Source: an uncultured Arenicella sp. (GTDB lineage: Bacteria > Pseudomonadota > Gammaproteobacteria > Arenicellales > Arenicellaceae). From it: a stretch of DNA of 38,596 nucleotides. Numbering within the stretch: the stretch's first letter is position 1; each line of letters begins with the position of its first letter. The translations under genes were made by a program, and so were the position numbers. The notes under the pieces are model-generated. The model saw nothing but the letters and a program-made list of their open reading frames with translations. It was not told the origin of the DNA and ran no database searches. Shown here one piece after another: positions 8,274 through 18,596 of this stretch. Location of the stretch: assembly GCA_947499305.1 (NCBI GenBank), contig CANMNN010000035.1, forward strand, positions 1 to 38,596, written 5' to 3'.

Positions 8274-9046
8274 TCAGCTCGACTTGCTGAGTGCGTACCA
8301 GCGATTGGTATTGTTCCGTCTCCGTGATAAGTAAATACTAGGGAATACTTTGCCGAGTCGGTTATGTTTTTACCTGCTGCGTGAAAGCAATGTGCGCTAA
8401 ATAGAAGTACATCTCCTTTGTTCAACGTAACTAGACGCCGTGTCGCTAGGCGGTATTGGTTATCAGGGTGGTCGAGCTTTAAGAATTGTTCCCGGTCTAA
8501 TGCTCGTTCTTTGACTTCCCACCGATGCGACCCCGGCAGTATTTTCATTGCGCCGTTTTGTTCTTGCTCGTCCCCGAGTGCGAACCATGCGTTGATTAAA
8601 TACTTATCGCTAAAATTCCAATAACGCGTATCTCGATGCCAAAGTGTCTCGGAGCTGAATTCTGGCTGCTTGGTCATAATGCAATTATGATGATTAGGGT
8701 TCAGTAATACCGATTCACATTCGAGTATTTGCCTAACTGCATTAACTATTTCGGGCCGCTTTGCCTGATCTGCAAAGTCGTTATGACGCTGGTAAGCCAT
8801 CAATAGTCGACGAATTGTCTCACCGCCTACGGCATTTTCATTGCTTGGGGCGCCGGGGTAGTTAACAGACGCCTCCAGTTCGAAAGGCTCTACTCGCCTA
8901 ATTGAGTGTTCGCGGCTTAAATCGCGCAGCCGATTCACCTCTTTCTCAGCCAATAGAGCCGGTAAAACTAGATATCCATCAATTTTAAACTGCTGCACCT
9001 GAGCAAAGCTAAGTGATGCAGGAAGTTGAGCGTTGTAATTAGTCAT
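8261..9046 (-). CDS. Phytanoyl-CoA dioxygenase (PhyH) family protein
   Basis: This is a predicted Fe(II)/2-oxoglutarate-dependent oxygenase of 261 residues. The metal facial triad is visible: His137-x-Asp139 in LWHRDTRYW and a distal His222 in CFHAAGKN. The surrounding PGSHRWE and NKGDVLLF match the PhyH fold. No signal peptide is present, so it is cytoplasmic. The substrate is unknown; the family includes hydroxylases of acyl-CoAs, ectoine, amino acids and secondary metabolites, and no biosynthetic neighbours help. It is a single gene between two housekeeping blocks, convergent with recR and divergent from smc. No strong Shine-Dalgarno precedes the ATG. Confidence 0.85.
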   Translation of the reverse strand: MTNYNAQLPASLSFAQVQQFKIDGYLVLPALLAEKEVNRLRDLSREHSIRRVEPFELEASVNYPGAPSNENAVGGETIRRLLMAYQRHNDFADQAKRPEIVNAVRQILECESVLLNPNHHNCIMTKQPEFSSETLWHRDTRYWNFSDKYLINAWFALGDEQEQNGAMKILPGSHRWEVKERALDREQFLKLDHPDNQYRLATRRLVTLNKGDVLLFSAHCFHAAGKNITDSAKYSLVFTYHGDGTIPIAGTHSASRAEVEL

Positions 9047-9254
9047 AAGTCTTGTTTAATTGGCGATATCTAGGAGCATGAATTAATCAAATGGCGGATG
9101 TATTAGAAAAGCCTCTGATACTGACGATTAAATGCCCAAATGGGCAAATCAATGGTTTTCTCCGCCTCGATTTTAACTTAATCTAGGGGATTAAATTAAT
9201 AAAACCTGAAAGCACTTTTATAGACAGCCGTAGACTCTTGTTTTGCTTTGCCGA

Positions 9255-9349
9255 GGCTCTCTATTTGCCTAAGCTTAAGTTCTTTATTTACATAAGCTAA
9301 AGGCTCTGTAGTTGCGTAAGCTAAAGGCTCTGTATTTGCATAAGCTAAA
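9255..9349. repeat. 24-bp imperfect tandem repeat, four copies
   Basis: Four units at 9255-9278, 9279-9301, 9302-9325 and 9326-9349 follow GGCTCTGTATTTGCATAAGC plus TAAA. The last two differ at two positions; the first two are more diverged, and copy 2 is 1 bp short. There are no spacers, so this is not a CRISPR array. Each unit contains a TAAGCTTA/TAAGCTAA core. Confidence 0.9.
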
Positions 9350-9466
9350 GAGTGTCACGAGTTAAGGTTGCATTATGTGAATCGCGGATAGTTAACTTGG
9401 CCATTGCCTGGTATTAATACTGCGTCATGTTTTGAGACCTTTCACTTAGATCAGGTAGCTTTATAA

Positions 9467-9506
9467 TCAATGGCTTAGATGCCGAACAATCAATGGCTTA
9501 GACGCC
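9467..9506. repeat. Direct repeat just upstream of smc
   Basis: TCAATGGCTTAGATGCC and TCAATGGCTTAGACGCC occur 23 bp apart, about 30 bp before the smc ATG. The spacing is roughly two helical turns, so a regulator site is possible, but a simple local duplication explains it equally well. Confidence 0.6.
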
Positions 9507-9532
9507 AGACCAGTGATGGTTAAGGACCATTA

Positions 9533-12500
9533 ATGCGCTTAAAACACATTAAATTATCTGGCTTCAAGTCATTTGTAGACACAACTAAGGTGTCAGTGCC
9601 TAATAACTTGATCGGCATTGTAGGCCCTAACGGGTGCGGTAAATCGAACGTAATCGACGCGATTCGCTGGGTTATGGGCGAATCATCGGCAAAAACACTG
9701 CGGGGCGATAGTATGGAGGACGTTATTTTTAACGGCTCAGCGGCTCGCAAACCAGTTAATCGTGCCTACGTTGAGTTGGTTTTTGACAACAAGGATGGCT
9801 CAGCGCCAGGCTCTTACGCCAAGTTCGCCGAGATCGGGATTCGCCGCGAGTTGATGCGCGACGGCGGTTCCAAGTACTTCATCAATAAAACACGTTGTCG
9901 TCGTAAAGATATCCAAGATATTTTTCTGGGCACTGGCTTAGGCCCACGTTCGTACTCAATTATCGAGCAAGGCATGGTTGGGCGTATTGTTGAGTCTAAA
10001 CCTGAAGACCTACGAGTATTAATTGAAGAAGCCGCCGGGATATCAAAGTATAAGGAGCGGCGTCGCGAAACAGAGAATCGTATACGCCATACGCGAGATA
10101 ATTTAAGCCGCGTTGAAGATATCGTTGGCGAGTTGGAAACTCAGTTACGCCGACTTAAACGCCAGGCTAATGAAGCCGAGCGCTACAAAAAATTAAAGGA
10201 AGAGCAGCGTAATTTGGACACGCAACTTAAGACGATGAAGTGGTCGGCGTTGCATGATCAGGTTAAAGAGAAAGATGTAGAGCTCGAGCGCTTACAAACT
10301 GAGTTTGAGGGGCAGGTTTCAGAGCAGCGCGATGTAGAATCTCAAATTGAGGCGATGCGCCAAGAGCAGGTTGAGCTCACCGAAGTACTTAACAAAGTAC
10401 AAGCTGATTACTATGGAATTGGTGGTGAAATCGCGGCATTGGAACAATCAATAGAGCACTCGCGCATTACTCGTCAGCAGCAGCAAGAAGAATTCGAGCG
10501 ATTAGCGAACTCAGAGCGTGAGGCCTCACAGCACCTCGAGATGGATCAATCCCGTTTAGCCGAAGCTGAAGCTCTTCAAATTGAGCTGGAGCCGATGGTT
10601 GAAGCCTTGGCTGAAAGCTATGAAATGGCTAATTCAACTTTTCAAGTTGCCAACGAAGAGTTCCAGGCATGGCAACAAGAGTGGGAGCAGCTTAATAGGG
10701 ATGCCGCTGACCCCGAAAAAGAACGTGAAGTTCAGTCTGCCAAAATTGAGCAGCAAGATCGTCAAATTCATCACTTTACGGCGCGCAGCACACAAGTTGC
10801 AGCAAACCTGAAAGAAATTGACGTAAAGTTGAATATCGAAGAGATCAATCAACTTAAAGAGTCGGTTGCCTTGATTGACGAAGAATGTGCTCAACTCGAA
10901 ACCTCATTGCAAGATAGCGATCAAAAGATCGTTGGCCTTCGCTCAGAATTAGATGAGCGCCGAGAACGATACAATCTTGTGCGACACAAGCTGCAAGATG
11001 ACTCGGCGCAACTCAATTCGCTAAAGGCGCTCCAAGCAGCGGCATTAGGTGAAGATAATAAAGAGGTCAATAAATGGCTTCAGATGCGCGGTATAAAAGA
11101 CAATGCTCGCCTTGCGTCAAAGTTGAACGTTAAAAGCGGATGGGAGTTAGCCGTTGATACGGTATTGAGCCGTCAAATTAACGCGATCTCAGTGCAAAAA
11201 TTAGAGCAATTCTCAGCTGATTTAAATGACTTCAAAGAAGGTCGAGTTTGGTTAGTTGATGAAAGTTCGGCGCCCGTAGATGAACCGCCTAAGAAGCTTG
11301 ATCGCTTGTCCGACAAGGTAACAGCCAGTGACGTTCAAGTTGATGGTTGGTTTCAAGGTGTTTATGCGGTCGATACGGTGGCCGAAGCCTTAGAAAATCG
11401 CCATAAATTGTCAGCCCATGAGTCAATTGTGACTCGCGAAGGCTGCTGGGTTGGTACTAACTGGGCCTCGTTTGGCGTTGATAAAGCCGAGGGCGGAGTA
11501 CTGCAACGTGAGGCCCAAATTGAGAAACTCACCGACAGTGTTGATTTAGCCAGCCATGATTTACAAAAGATTCAGTCGCAAGCCGAGAGTGATCAAGCCG
11601 CGATTAAGTCTTTAGAGTCTGGTCGCGAGCAAGCGCGCAGTGACTTTCGCAATAAGTCGCATCAGCGTACCGATTTACACAACCAGCTCGGCGCTATCGA
11701 AGCGCGAAGTGTTGAACTATTAGCTCAGCGAGATTCTTTATTACTCGAGCAGCAAGAGCTTAGTGATCAGCTTGCCAATGCTAAAGACGAGGTCAGTATT
11801 GCTCACAAGCGCATGGAAGACGCTAAGGAGTTAGCCATTAACTTCGATCAACGTCGTCAAGAACTGACTAATCAGCGAGGCTCCTTAACAGAAGCACTCG
11901 AGCAAGCTCGCATGCAAGAGCGCCACGCTCGAGATGAGCGCCAAGCGAAGCAAATTGAATTAGAACGTTCTCAATCGAGCTTGTCGGGTTTAGTCGAAAG
12001 TATTGCTCGTTTGAGTCAACAACTTGAAGGGCAGGCCGCTCGTCGAGCTGAACTGTCTGCGATTATTGAAAACGATGAAGACCCAACCGAGGGTTTGCGT
12101 GAGCAACTTCAGGGTTTGTTAGAAAATCGTTTGGCGGTTGAGCGAGATCTTTCTAAAGCTCGCAATGACCTAAGTGGTTTCGAAAACCAAATGCAAAACG
12201 CCGACCAAGCGCGTTTGAGCTTTGATCGAAAATCTAGAACAGTGCGAGACAGCCTCGAGCAGGTTCGCATGGGACGTCAAGAGGTGTTGGTACGCCGCAA
12301 TACCATCTCTGAAGAGCTACAGAAAAATGAAGAAGAAATGCTGCTTGCCCAGCAGGCATTACCTGAAGACGCCGACATTGTTCAAGTAGCCCACGCGCTA
12401 GATGATGTGATTCGCAAGGTTGATCGTATTGGCGCCGTGAACCTGATGGCAATTGACGAGTATGAGGAGTGTTCTGAGCGCAAGGTTTATTTAGACAAAC

Positions 12501-13042
12501 AACACGCAGACTTGACTGAAGCGATGGCAACACTAGAAGCCGCAATCGCGAAAATTGATAAAGAAACGCGTAGCCGTTTTAAAGAAACATTCGATGCATT
12601 GAACGAAGGCTTTAAAGATTTCTTCCCGAAACTTTTTGGCGGCGGTAGTGCCTATTTAGAGCTTACCGGTAGCGACATGCTCGATACTGGCGTTGGAGTA
12701 ATGGCGAGACCTCCTGGTAAGCGCAACAGCACCATCGCTCTGCTTTCGGGTGGTGAGAAAGCATTAACCGCAGTATCGCTATTGTTCGCATTTTTCGAGC
12801 TCAACCCGGCGCCCTTTTGCGTGCTCGATGAGGTTGATGCGCCGATGGACGACGCGAATGTCGAGCGCTATGCTGGTGTGCTAAAGCAATTGGGTGAGAA
12901 GACTCAGCTATTGTTCATTACGCATAATAAGATCACCATGGAAGTAGCTGACGTACTGGTTGGCGTGACCATGGCAGAACCTGGCGTTTCTCGTTTGGTT
13001 GCGGTCGATGTAGCTGAAGCAGCAAAGCTGGCGGCAATGTAG
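9533..13042 (+). CDS. smc: Chromosome segregation ATPase SMC
   Basis: SMC compacts and segregates the chromosome together with ScpA and ScpB. The 1169-residue product has an N-terminal head with Walker A GPNGCGKS (31-38), a coiled coil at about 165-500, a hinge at about 505-650, a return coiled coil at 670-960, and a C-terminal head with the ABC signature LSGGEK (S1072) and Walker B VLDEVDAP (D1099, E1100). Length is typical of proteobacterial SMC. Presence of SMC rather than MukB fits Pseudomonas-like gammaproteobacteria. It lies 1 bp upstream of zipA, so the two are an operon. scpA and scpB are not in the window. Confidence 0.98.
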   Translation: MRLKHIKLSGFKSFVDTTKVSVPNNLIGIVGPNGCGKSNVIDAIRWVMGESSAKTLRGDSMEDVIFNGSAARKPVNRAYVELVFDNKDGSAPGSYAKFAEIGIRRELMRDGGSKYFINKTRCRRKDIQDIFLGTGLGPRSYSIIEQGMVGRIVESKPEDLRVLIEEAAGISKYKERRRETENRIRHTRDNLSRVEDIVGELETQLRRLKRQANEAERYKKLKEEQRNLDTQLKTMKWSALHDQVKEKDVELERLQTEFEGQVSEQRDVESQIEAMRQEQVELTEVLNKVQADYYGIGGEIAALEQSIEHSRITRQQQQEEFERLANSEREASQHLEMDQSRLAEAEALQIELEPMVEALAESYEMANSTFQVANEEFQAWQQEWEQLNRDAADPEKEREVQSAKIEQQDRQIHHFTARSTQVAANLKEIDVKLNIEEINQLKESVALIDEECAQLETSLQDSDQKIVGLRSELDERRERYNLVRHKLQDDSAQLNSLKALQAAALGEDNKEVNKWLQMRGIKDNARLASKLNVKSGWELAVDTVLSRQINAISVQKLEQFSADLNDFKEGRVWLVDESSAPVDEPPKKLDRLSDKVTASDVQVDGWFQGVYAVDTVAEALENRHKLSAHESIVTREGCWVGTNWASFGVDKAEGGVLQREAQIEKLTDSVDLASHDLQKIQSQAESDQAAIKSLESGREQARSDFRNKSHQRTDLHNQLGAIEARSVELLAQRDSLLLEQQELSDQLANAKDEVSIAHKRMEDAKELAINFDQRRQELTNQRGSLTEALEQARMQERHARDERQAKQIELERSQSSLSGLVESIARLSQQLEGQAARRAELSAIIENDEDPTEGLREQLQGLLENRLAVERDLSKARNDLSGFENQMQNADQARLSFDRKSRTVRDSLEQVRMGRQEVLVRRNTISEELQKNEEEMLLAQQALPEDADIVQVAHALDDVIRKVDRIGAVNLMAIDEYEECSERKVYLDKQHADLTEAMATLEAAIAKIDKETRSRFKETFDALNEGFKDFFPKLFGGGSAYLELTGSDMLDTGVGVMARPPGKRNSTIALLSGGEKALTAVSLLFAFFELNPAPFCVLDEVDAPMDDANVERYAGVLKQLGEKTQLLFITHNKITMEVADVLVGVTMAEPGVSRLVAVDVAEAAKLAAM

Positions 13043-13043
13043 T

Positions 13044-14378
13044 ATGGGCGATTTGTACCTTATATTTTTCGGAGTAGGCGCGTTGCTATTTTTAGCGATC
13101 GTTGGCTACTCAGTTTTGCAAAAGCGTAAAGCTCAGCCAATTGAAAAAAAGGATTATGTTGACCCATTGTTTGCCGAGCTTGAGCAAAGCAAATCAAAGT
13201 CTGCCGTTGCGCAAGACAGCGCACCAGAGTCAGGTGACGCTCAAGTCTTAGATAAGGCCGCAAACAAATCGGCTGAATCTAACAAAGGAAAATCAACTAC
13301 AACGCAGTCTAGTTCTACTAAAACGCAGCCTGAATCATCTGTATCCAGACAGGCTCCAAGTATGGATGTTGATGTTAATAAGGCTAACCAAAAAGTGGTT
13401 TCGGCTGAGCTTGAGAAGCAAGAACCTAGTTTAGATAAAGTTGTGTCTAACACCAGTGGCACAAGTAAAAACGACGCTAATAAGCCGCGCTCCGCTACAG
13501 TGCACCAGGCTGACACAGCGCCAAAGCCACAGCTTGATAAAGACTCTTCTAGCGTTGTCACCGAGCTAGTGGCCAGAATCAAAAACCCTGAAGCAATTGA
13601 ACAGCAGGGTTTGCTTGGCTTGTTTAGAAAGCATGACTTTAAGTTTCACCGAAAGGTTAATATTTACGGCTTAAATCAGCTCACAGACATGTGGCGCGAC
13701 ATTGAGTTTGAACTGCCATCGGCGCGGTTTACCGAGCTGGGGGTGTCTATTCAGCTCGCCGACCGTGATGGGGCAATGTCGCAAAAGGAGCTGCATGATT
13801 TTCAGCAAATGGTGCTCGAGTTTACCAATGTATACGACGCACCATTCGAGTTTTCAATGGAGATCGACGAAGCCTTAAAGCAGGCGCTCGCGCTTGATCA
13901 AATTGGCCGTCGATATGATTCCATGGCCGTGCTCAATGTGGTGCCCAAAACGAAAGCCGGTTTTCGCATGGCCGATATTGAAAGCTGCGCGCGTGACCTA
14001 ATGATGTCGACCGACAAAAACGGCATCTTTATGAAGACTATTGGCTCGAAAAATAACATCTCAGTTTTGTTTCGCTTAGCCTGCACCGATGGCTCTGGGC
14101 AGTTTGGTATTTCGAGCGGGACCTCAACTCCGGTTCATGATTTGGTCGTATACATGAATGTACCGGCTACTAAAGATCCCGAAATGGTGTTTCAAGAAAT
14201 GGTGCGCGACGCGAATAGTTTGGCTACTTGGTTGGAAGGCAAAGTTGTCGACCGCAACGGCCGTGTAATGACTCAACGCTCGTACTCAATGCTGATGCAG
14301 CAGGTTTCTGATATTGCTTTTAGCATGCAGCAAGACGGCTTTACGCCTGGCGACGCCGTCGCCATGAAATTGTTTTAA
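13044..14378 (+). CDS. zipA: Cell division protein ZipA
   Basis: ZipA anchors the FtsZ ring to the inner membrane. Residues 5-25 are a transmembrane helix directly at the N-terminus (no cleavable signal), followed by a short basic stretch and a long low-complexity Ser/Lys/Gln/Asp linker to about residue 195. The last ~140 residues form the ZipA C-terminal FtsZ-binding domain (from about FRMADIESC to MKLF). At 444 residues it is longer than E. coli ZipA (328), the extra length being linker and the region ahead of the domain. The gene begins 1 bp after the smc stop, and the smc-zipA-ligA order is that of Pseudomonas. Confidence 0.92.
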   Translation: MGDLYLIFFGVGALLFLAIVGYSVLQKRKAQPIEKKDYVDPLFAELEQSKSKSAVAQDSAPESGDAQVLDKAANKSAESNKGKSTTTQSSSTKTQPESSVSRQAPSMDVDVNKANQKVVSAELEKQEPSLDKVVSNTSGTSKNDANKPRSATVHQADTAPKPQLDKDSSSVVTELVARIKNPEAIEQQGLLGLFRKHDFKFHRKVNIYGLNQLTDMWRDIEFELPSARFTELGVSIQLADRDGAMSQKELHDFQQMVLEFTNVYDAPFEFSMEIDEALKQALALDQIGRRYDSMAVLNVVPKTKAGFRMADIESCARDLMMSTDKNGIFMKTIGSKNNISVLFRLACTDGSGQFGISSGTSTPVHDLVVYMNVPATKDPEMVFQEMVRDANSLATWLEGKVVDRNGRVMTQRSYSMLMQQVSDIAFSMQQDGFTPGDAVAMKLF

Positions 14379-14418
14379 CCGTAGGCGCTCACAAAAAACG
14401 AGGCCACTCATTCTGTAA

Positions 14419-16476
<2,058 letters not shown>

Positions 16477-16506
16477 GCTACACCTGGCTTCTACTATATA
16501 GCTATC

Positions 16507-16665
16507 ATGATGAAGCAGCTAATACTTGCTCTTAGCTTATTCATATTCTCAGCCCGTAACTTTGTCGATCATTTCAGCGAAATGCTCGAATACATTGTCG
16601 TTGAGTTAGTGCCAGAGGTTTTCGTTCAAGTGCCTCAGTCAATTCTGACTATCGAGCTTAACTAG
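16507..16665 (+). CDS. Possible 52-residue secreted or membrane peptide
   Basis: An ATG-ATG start opens a 52-codon frame beginning MMKQLILALSLFIFSARN, which looks like a short hydrophobic signal or membrane segment. An acidic, valine-rich tail follows. It fills the gap between ligA and the next small membrane protein and ends 9 bp before that gene. There is no clear Shine-Dalgarno, and I recognise no family. It could be a real small protein or a chance frame. Confidence 0.35.
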   Translation: MMKQLILALSLFIFSARNFVDHFSEMLEYIVVELVPEVFVQVPQSILTIELN

Positions 16666-16674
16666 TACCTTAAT

Positions 16675-16983
16675 ATGATAGACAATCGTTACACCCCACC
16701 TCAGTCGGATATCCGCGTAGAGTCTGCGCTAAAAACAAAGACTCCTTTCATACGCAAATTTATCTATAGCTTCGCTGGCTGCTTCATTCCTTTAGCCGCG
16801 ATATCCATTAGCGTTCTTTCTGGCGCAGTTATTAAACCGGTACTCATGGGGTCGTTTATCGCATCGCTATTTGGTGGCGCGGCCGGCGGTTTATTTCCGT
16901 CTAATAAAAAGTGGGTTTATATCTCTGTAAGCGTTGCGTTGGTGTGGCTTGGTATGTGGGCTTTGGGGAATGCGGGGCGGTAG
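16675..16983 (+). CDS. Small hypothetical membrane protein
   Basis: This 102-residue protein has a hydrophilic N-terminus beginning MIDNRYTPPQSD, a style common in small bacterial membrane proteins of the DUF805-like type. It is followed by about three hydrophobic segments (roughly 28-48, 55-73 and 80-98), with a Gly-rich turn FGGAAGGLFPSNKK between the second and third. No catalytic motif is visible and I cannot name a function. It follows ligA and the possible 52-residue peptide on the same strand. Confidence 0.6.
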   Translation: MIDNRYTPPQSDIRVESALKTKTPFIRKFIYSFAGCFIPLAAISISVLSGAVIKPVLMGSFIASLFGGAAGGLFPSNKKWVYISVSVALVWLGMWALGNAGR

Positions 16984-17156
16984 GTAATTGATATTTTTCT
17001 CTATAGTCATCTGGTCAAATTTGGGTATTACAACAATGAATAATTGGTTATTTTGGTGCTAAATCAGCACTGTCACTAGTTCGGGAGTAATTCAATTGAT
17101 AAGAAATAACGTAGGCTGAATGATGGTTGTTAATGGTGAACAGTTTTTAGCCATCT

Positions 17157-17184
17157 AAAATCACACGCGATACGCGCGATTTTT
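17157..17184 (+). terminator. Possible intrinsic terminator before the RHS operon
   Basis: AAAATC pairs with GATTTT around an inner CGCG-ATA-CGCG hairpin, with a short asymmetric internal loop, and the structure ends in TTTTT. It lies about 175 bp after the small membrane protein and 95 bp before the RHS pair. It would separate the two transcripts. A TATACT at 17240-17245 downstream could be the RHS -10 box, without a clear -35. Confidence 0.35.
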
Positions 17185-17279
17185 GGGTTTACTTTAGCCT
17201 TTGTTTGATCTGAAACTTAGTATTTTGACTGAGCTGAGATATACTCTAGCTCTTTTGAACGGACACACTTTTTAAATAC

Positions 17280-18596
17280 ATGAATGTTGAAATGAACAGT
17301 AATACAGAATCTACTCTGAAGCTAAGCACTAGTTTAAACGGTGTACTTAGCCGAATTTTTCAAACGGCTTTTCAGAGACATAATTTTAGCGTTCTGCTCG
17401 CGCTGATTCTATATTTATTTTACTTCGCTCCGGCGAATGCCCAGACGACAGTGACGGTCTCTAAAATTAGGTTGTGGGGCACCCCCGACGACACGTCATG
17501 TACAGCCAATGTTGAGTTTGATCGACCAAGCCAAGAGGCGCTTTGCGATGAAATATTTACGTGCTTAGTAAACAGTTATGGACCTGATTCGTCTTGGCCT
17601 TGCAGCAGCGCCGATGAGGGGCCTTGTAACGTTAGATCTCAAAATCCTCAAGAACGTGGAGACTTATGTTTGACGACTAACTCTGATGGTATAGGTTCGG
17701 GAGGTTATTTTGCCCGCTCATTTTCTCGTAGTGTGTGTCCAGAAGGAACGGTGGCTCAAGGCTCTGTTTGCGCGAAAATATTGCACCCAGCAAAGGAACT
17801 AGGTTGTGGCGAGGGGCAAAGTCTGACGTCACATCCTTGTAATGTTGCTACCGGCAATAAGCTTCGCCGTGAAATCGATATTACAGGGCAAGGGTTTGGT
17901 TTCACGAGAGTTTACAATAGCCTAGATTTGGTTGATGTCGGAATAGGGGTAGGGTGGCGTGTTCCTTATCAAAGGTCGTTGAGTGTTTATATTGACGCGC
18001 TTGAGGTTGTTGGGTCGTCCGGTCGCCGAGAACTTTGGCGTAAAATTGATGATGTATGGACGGGTGATAGTGATAGTGGGCTGATTCTTACAGAGACCAC
18101 TTCGACGTTCGTGATAAAAAGTTCGATGGGCTCGAAAGATGTTTTTAATAAAGAGGGTGTGCTGCTTTCGGAAGTTGATACTAATGGCAGCACTTCTACT
18201 TATTCTTATTATCCTGATGGTAATTTGCAATCGGTGACAAATACCTATGGCCAAAGCTTAAGCTTTACTTACCTAGATGGCCGAATTAACTCAGTCGAAG
18301 ACCAGTCAGGGGCGATTTATCTATATCAATATGATGCTACGGGTAATTTAAGTAGTGTTGTCTATCCCGATACCACACCTAATGATGATGAGGACAACCC
18401 GGTTAAATCCTATCATTACGATGATGTGAATAATCAAAATTTATTGACCGGAATTACTGACGAAAACGGCGATAGGTATGCAAATTTTGTTTATAACTCG
18501 AGTGGTCAAGCTGTACAGTCAGAGCTCGGTACAACTACGAATACCGCGGGACAAGAAAAAGTTACCTTAGACTATCAAGCGGAGGCAGCACAATGA
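17280..18596 (+). CDS. Secreted RHS/YD-repeat protein, N-terminal half
   Basis: This 438-residue protein begins with a basic region and a hydrophobic signal (about 38-55, ending ANAQT). A cysteine-rich segment (about 70-190) follows, then a DUF6531-like entry domain (CNVATGNKLRREID, about 196-210, and FTRVYNS), then YD-type repeats (STYSYYPDGNLQSVTNTYGQ, YLYQYDATGNLSSV). It lacks an RHS core and stops abruptly in YD repeats, ending LDYQAEAAQ. The next gene resumes YD repeats after its own signal peptide, with which it overlaps by 4 bp (ATGA). The two products together make the length and content of one ordinary RHS shell, so they probably assemble after export. That is inference. Confidence 0.85.
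   Translation: MNVEMNSNTESTLKLSTSLNGVLSRIFQTAFQRHNFSVLLALILYLFYFAPANAQTTVTVSKIRLWGTPDDTSCTANVEFDRPSQEALCDEIFTCLVNSYGPDSSWPCSSADEGPCNVRSQNPQERGDLCLTTNSDGIGSGGYFARSFSRSVCPEGTVAQGSVCAKILHPAKELGCGEGQSLTSHPCNVATGNKLRREIDITGQGFGFTRVYNSLDLVDVGIGVGWRVPYQRSLSVYIDALEVVGSSGRRELWRKIDDVWTGDSDSGLILTETTSTFVIKSSMGSKDVFNKEGVLLSEVDTNGSTSTYSYYPDGNLQSVTNTYGQSLSFTYLDGRINSVEDQSGAIYLYQYDATGNLSSVVYPDTTPNDDEDNPVKSYHYDDVNNQNLLTGITDENGDRYANFVYNSSGQAVQSELGTTTNTAGQEKVTLDYQAEAAQ

Larger units (their letters stand above)
9047..9532. other. Repeat-bearing intergenic region before smc
   Basis: These 486 bp separate the divergent PhyH and smc genes and hold no convincing gene. Two sets of short direct repeats occupy the half nearer smc and are listed separately. 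Promoters for both flanking genes must lie here, but none could be assigned with confidence. Confidence 0.5.

Noticed and set aside
9255..9349. CRISPR array
   Set aside because: The units are directly adjacent with no unique spacers, and no cas gene is in the window.
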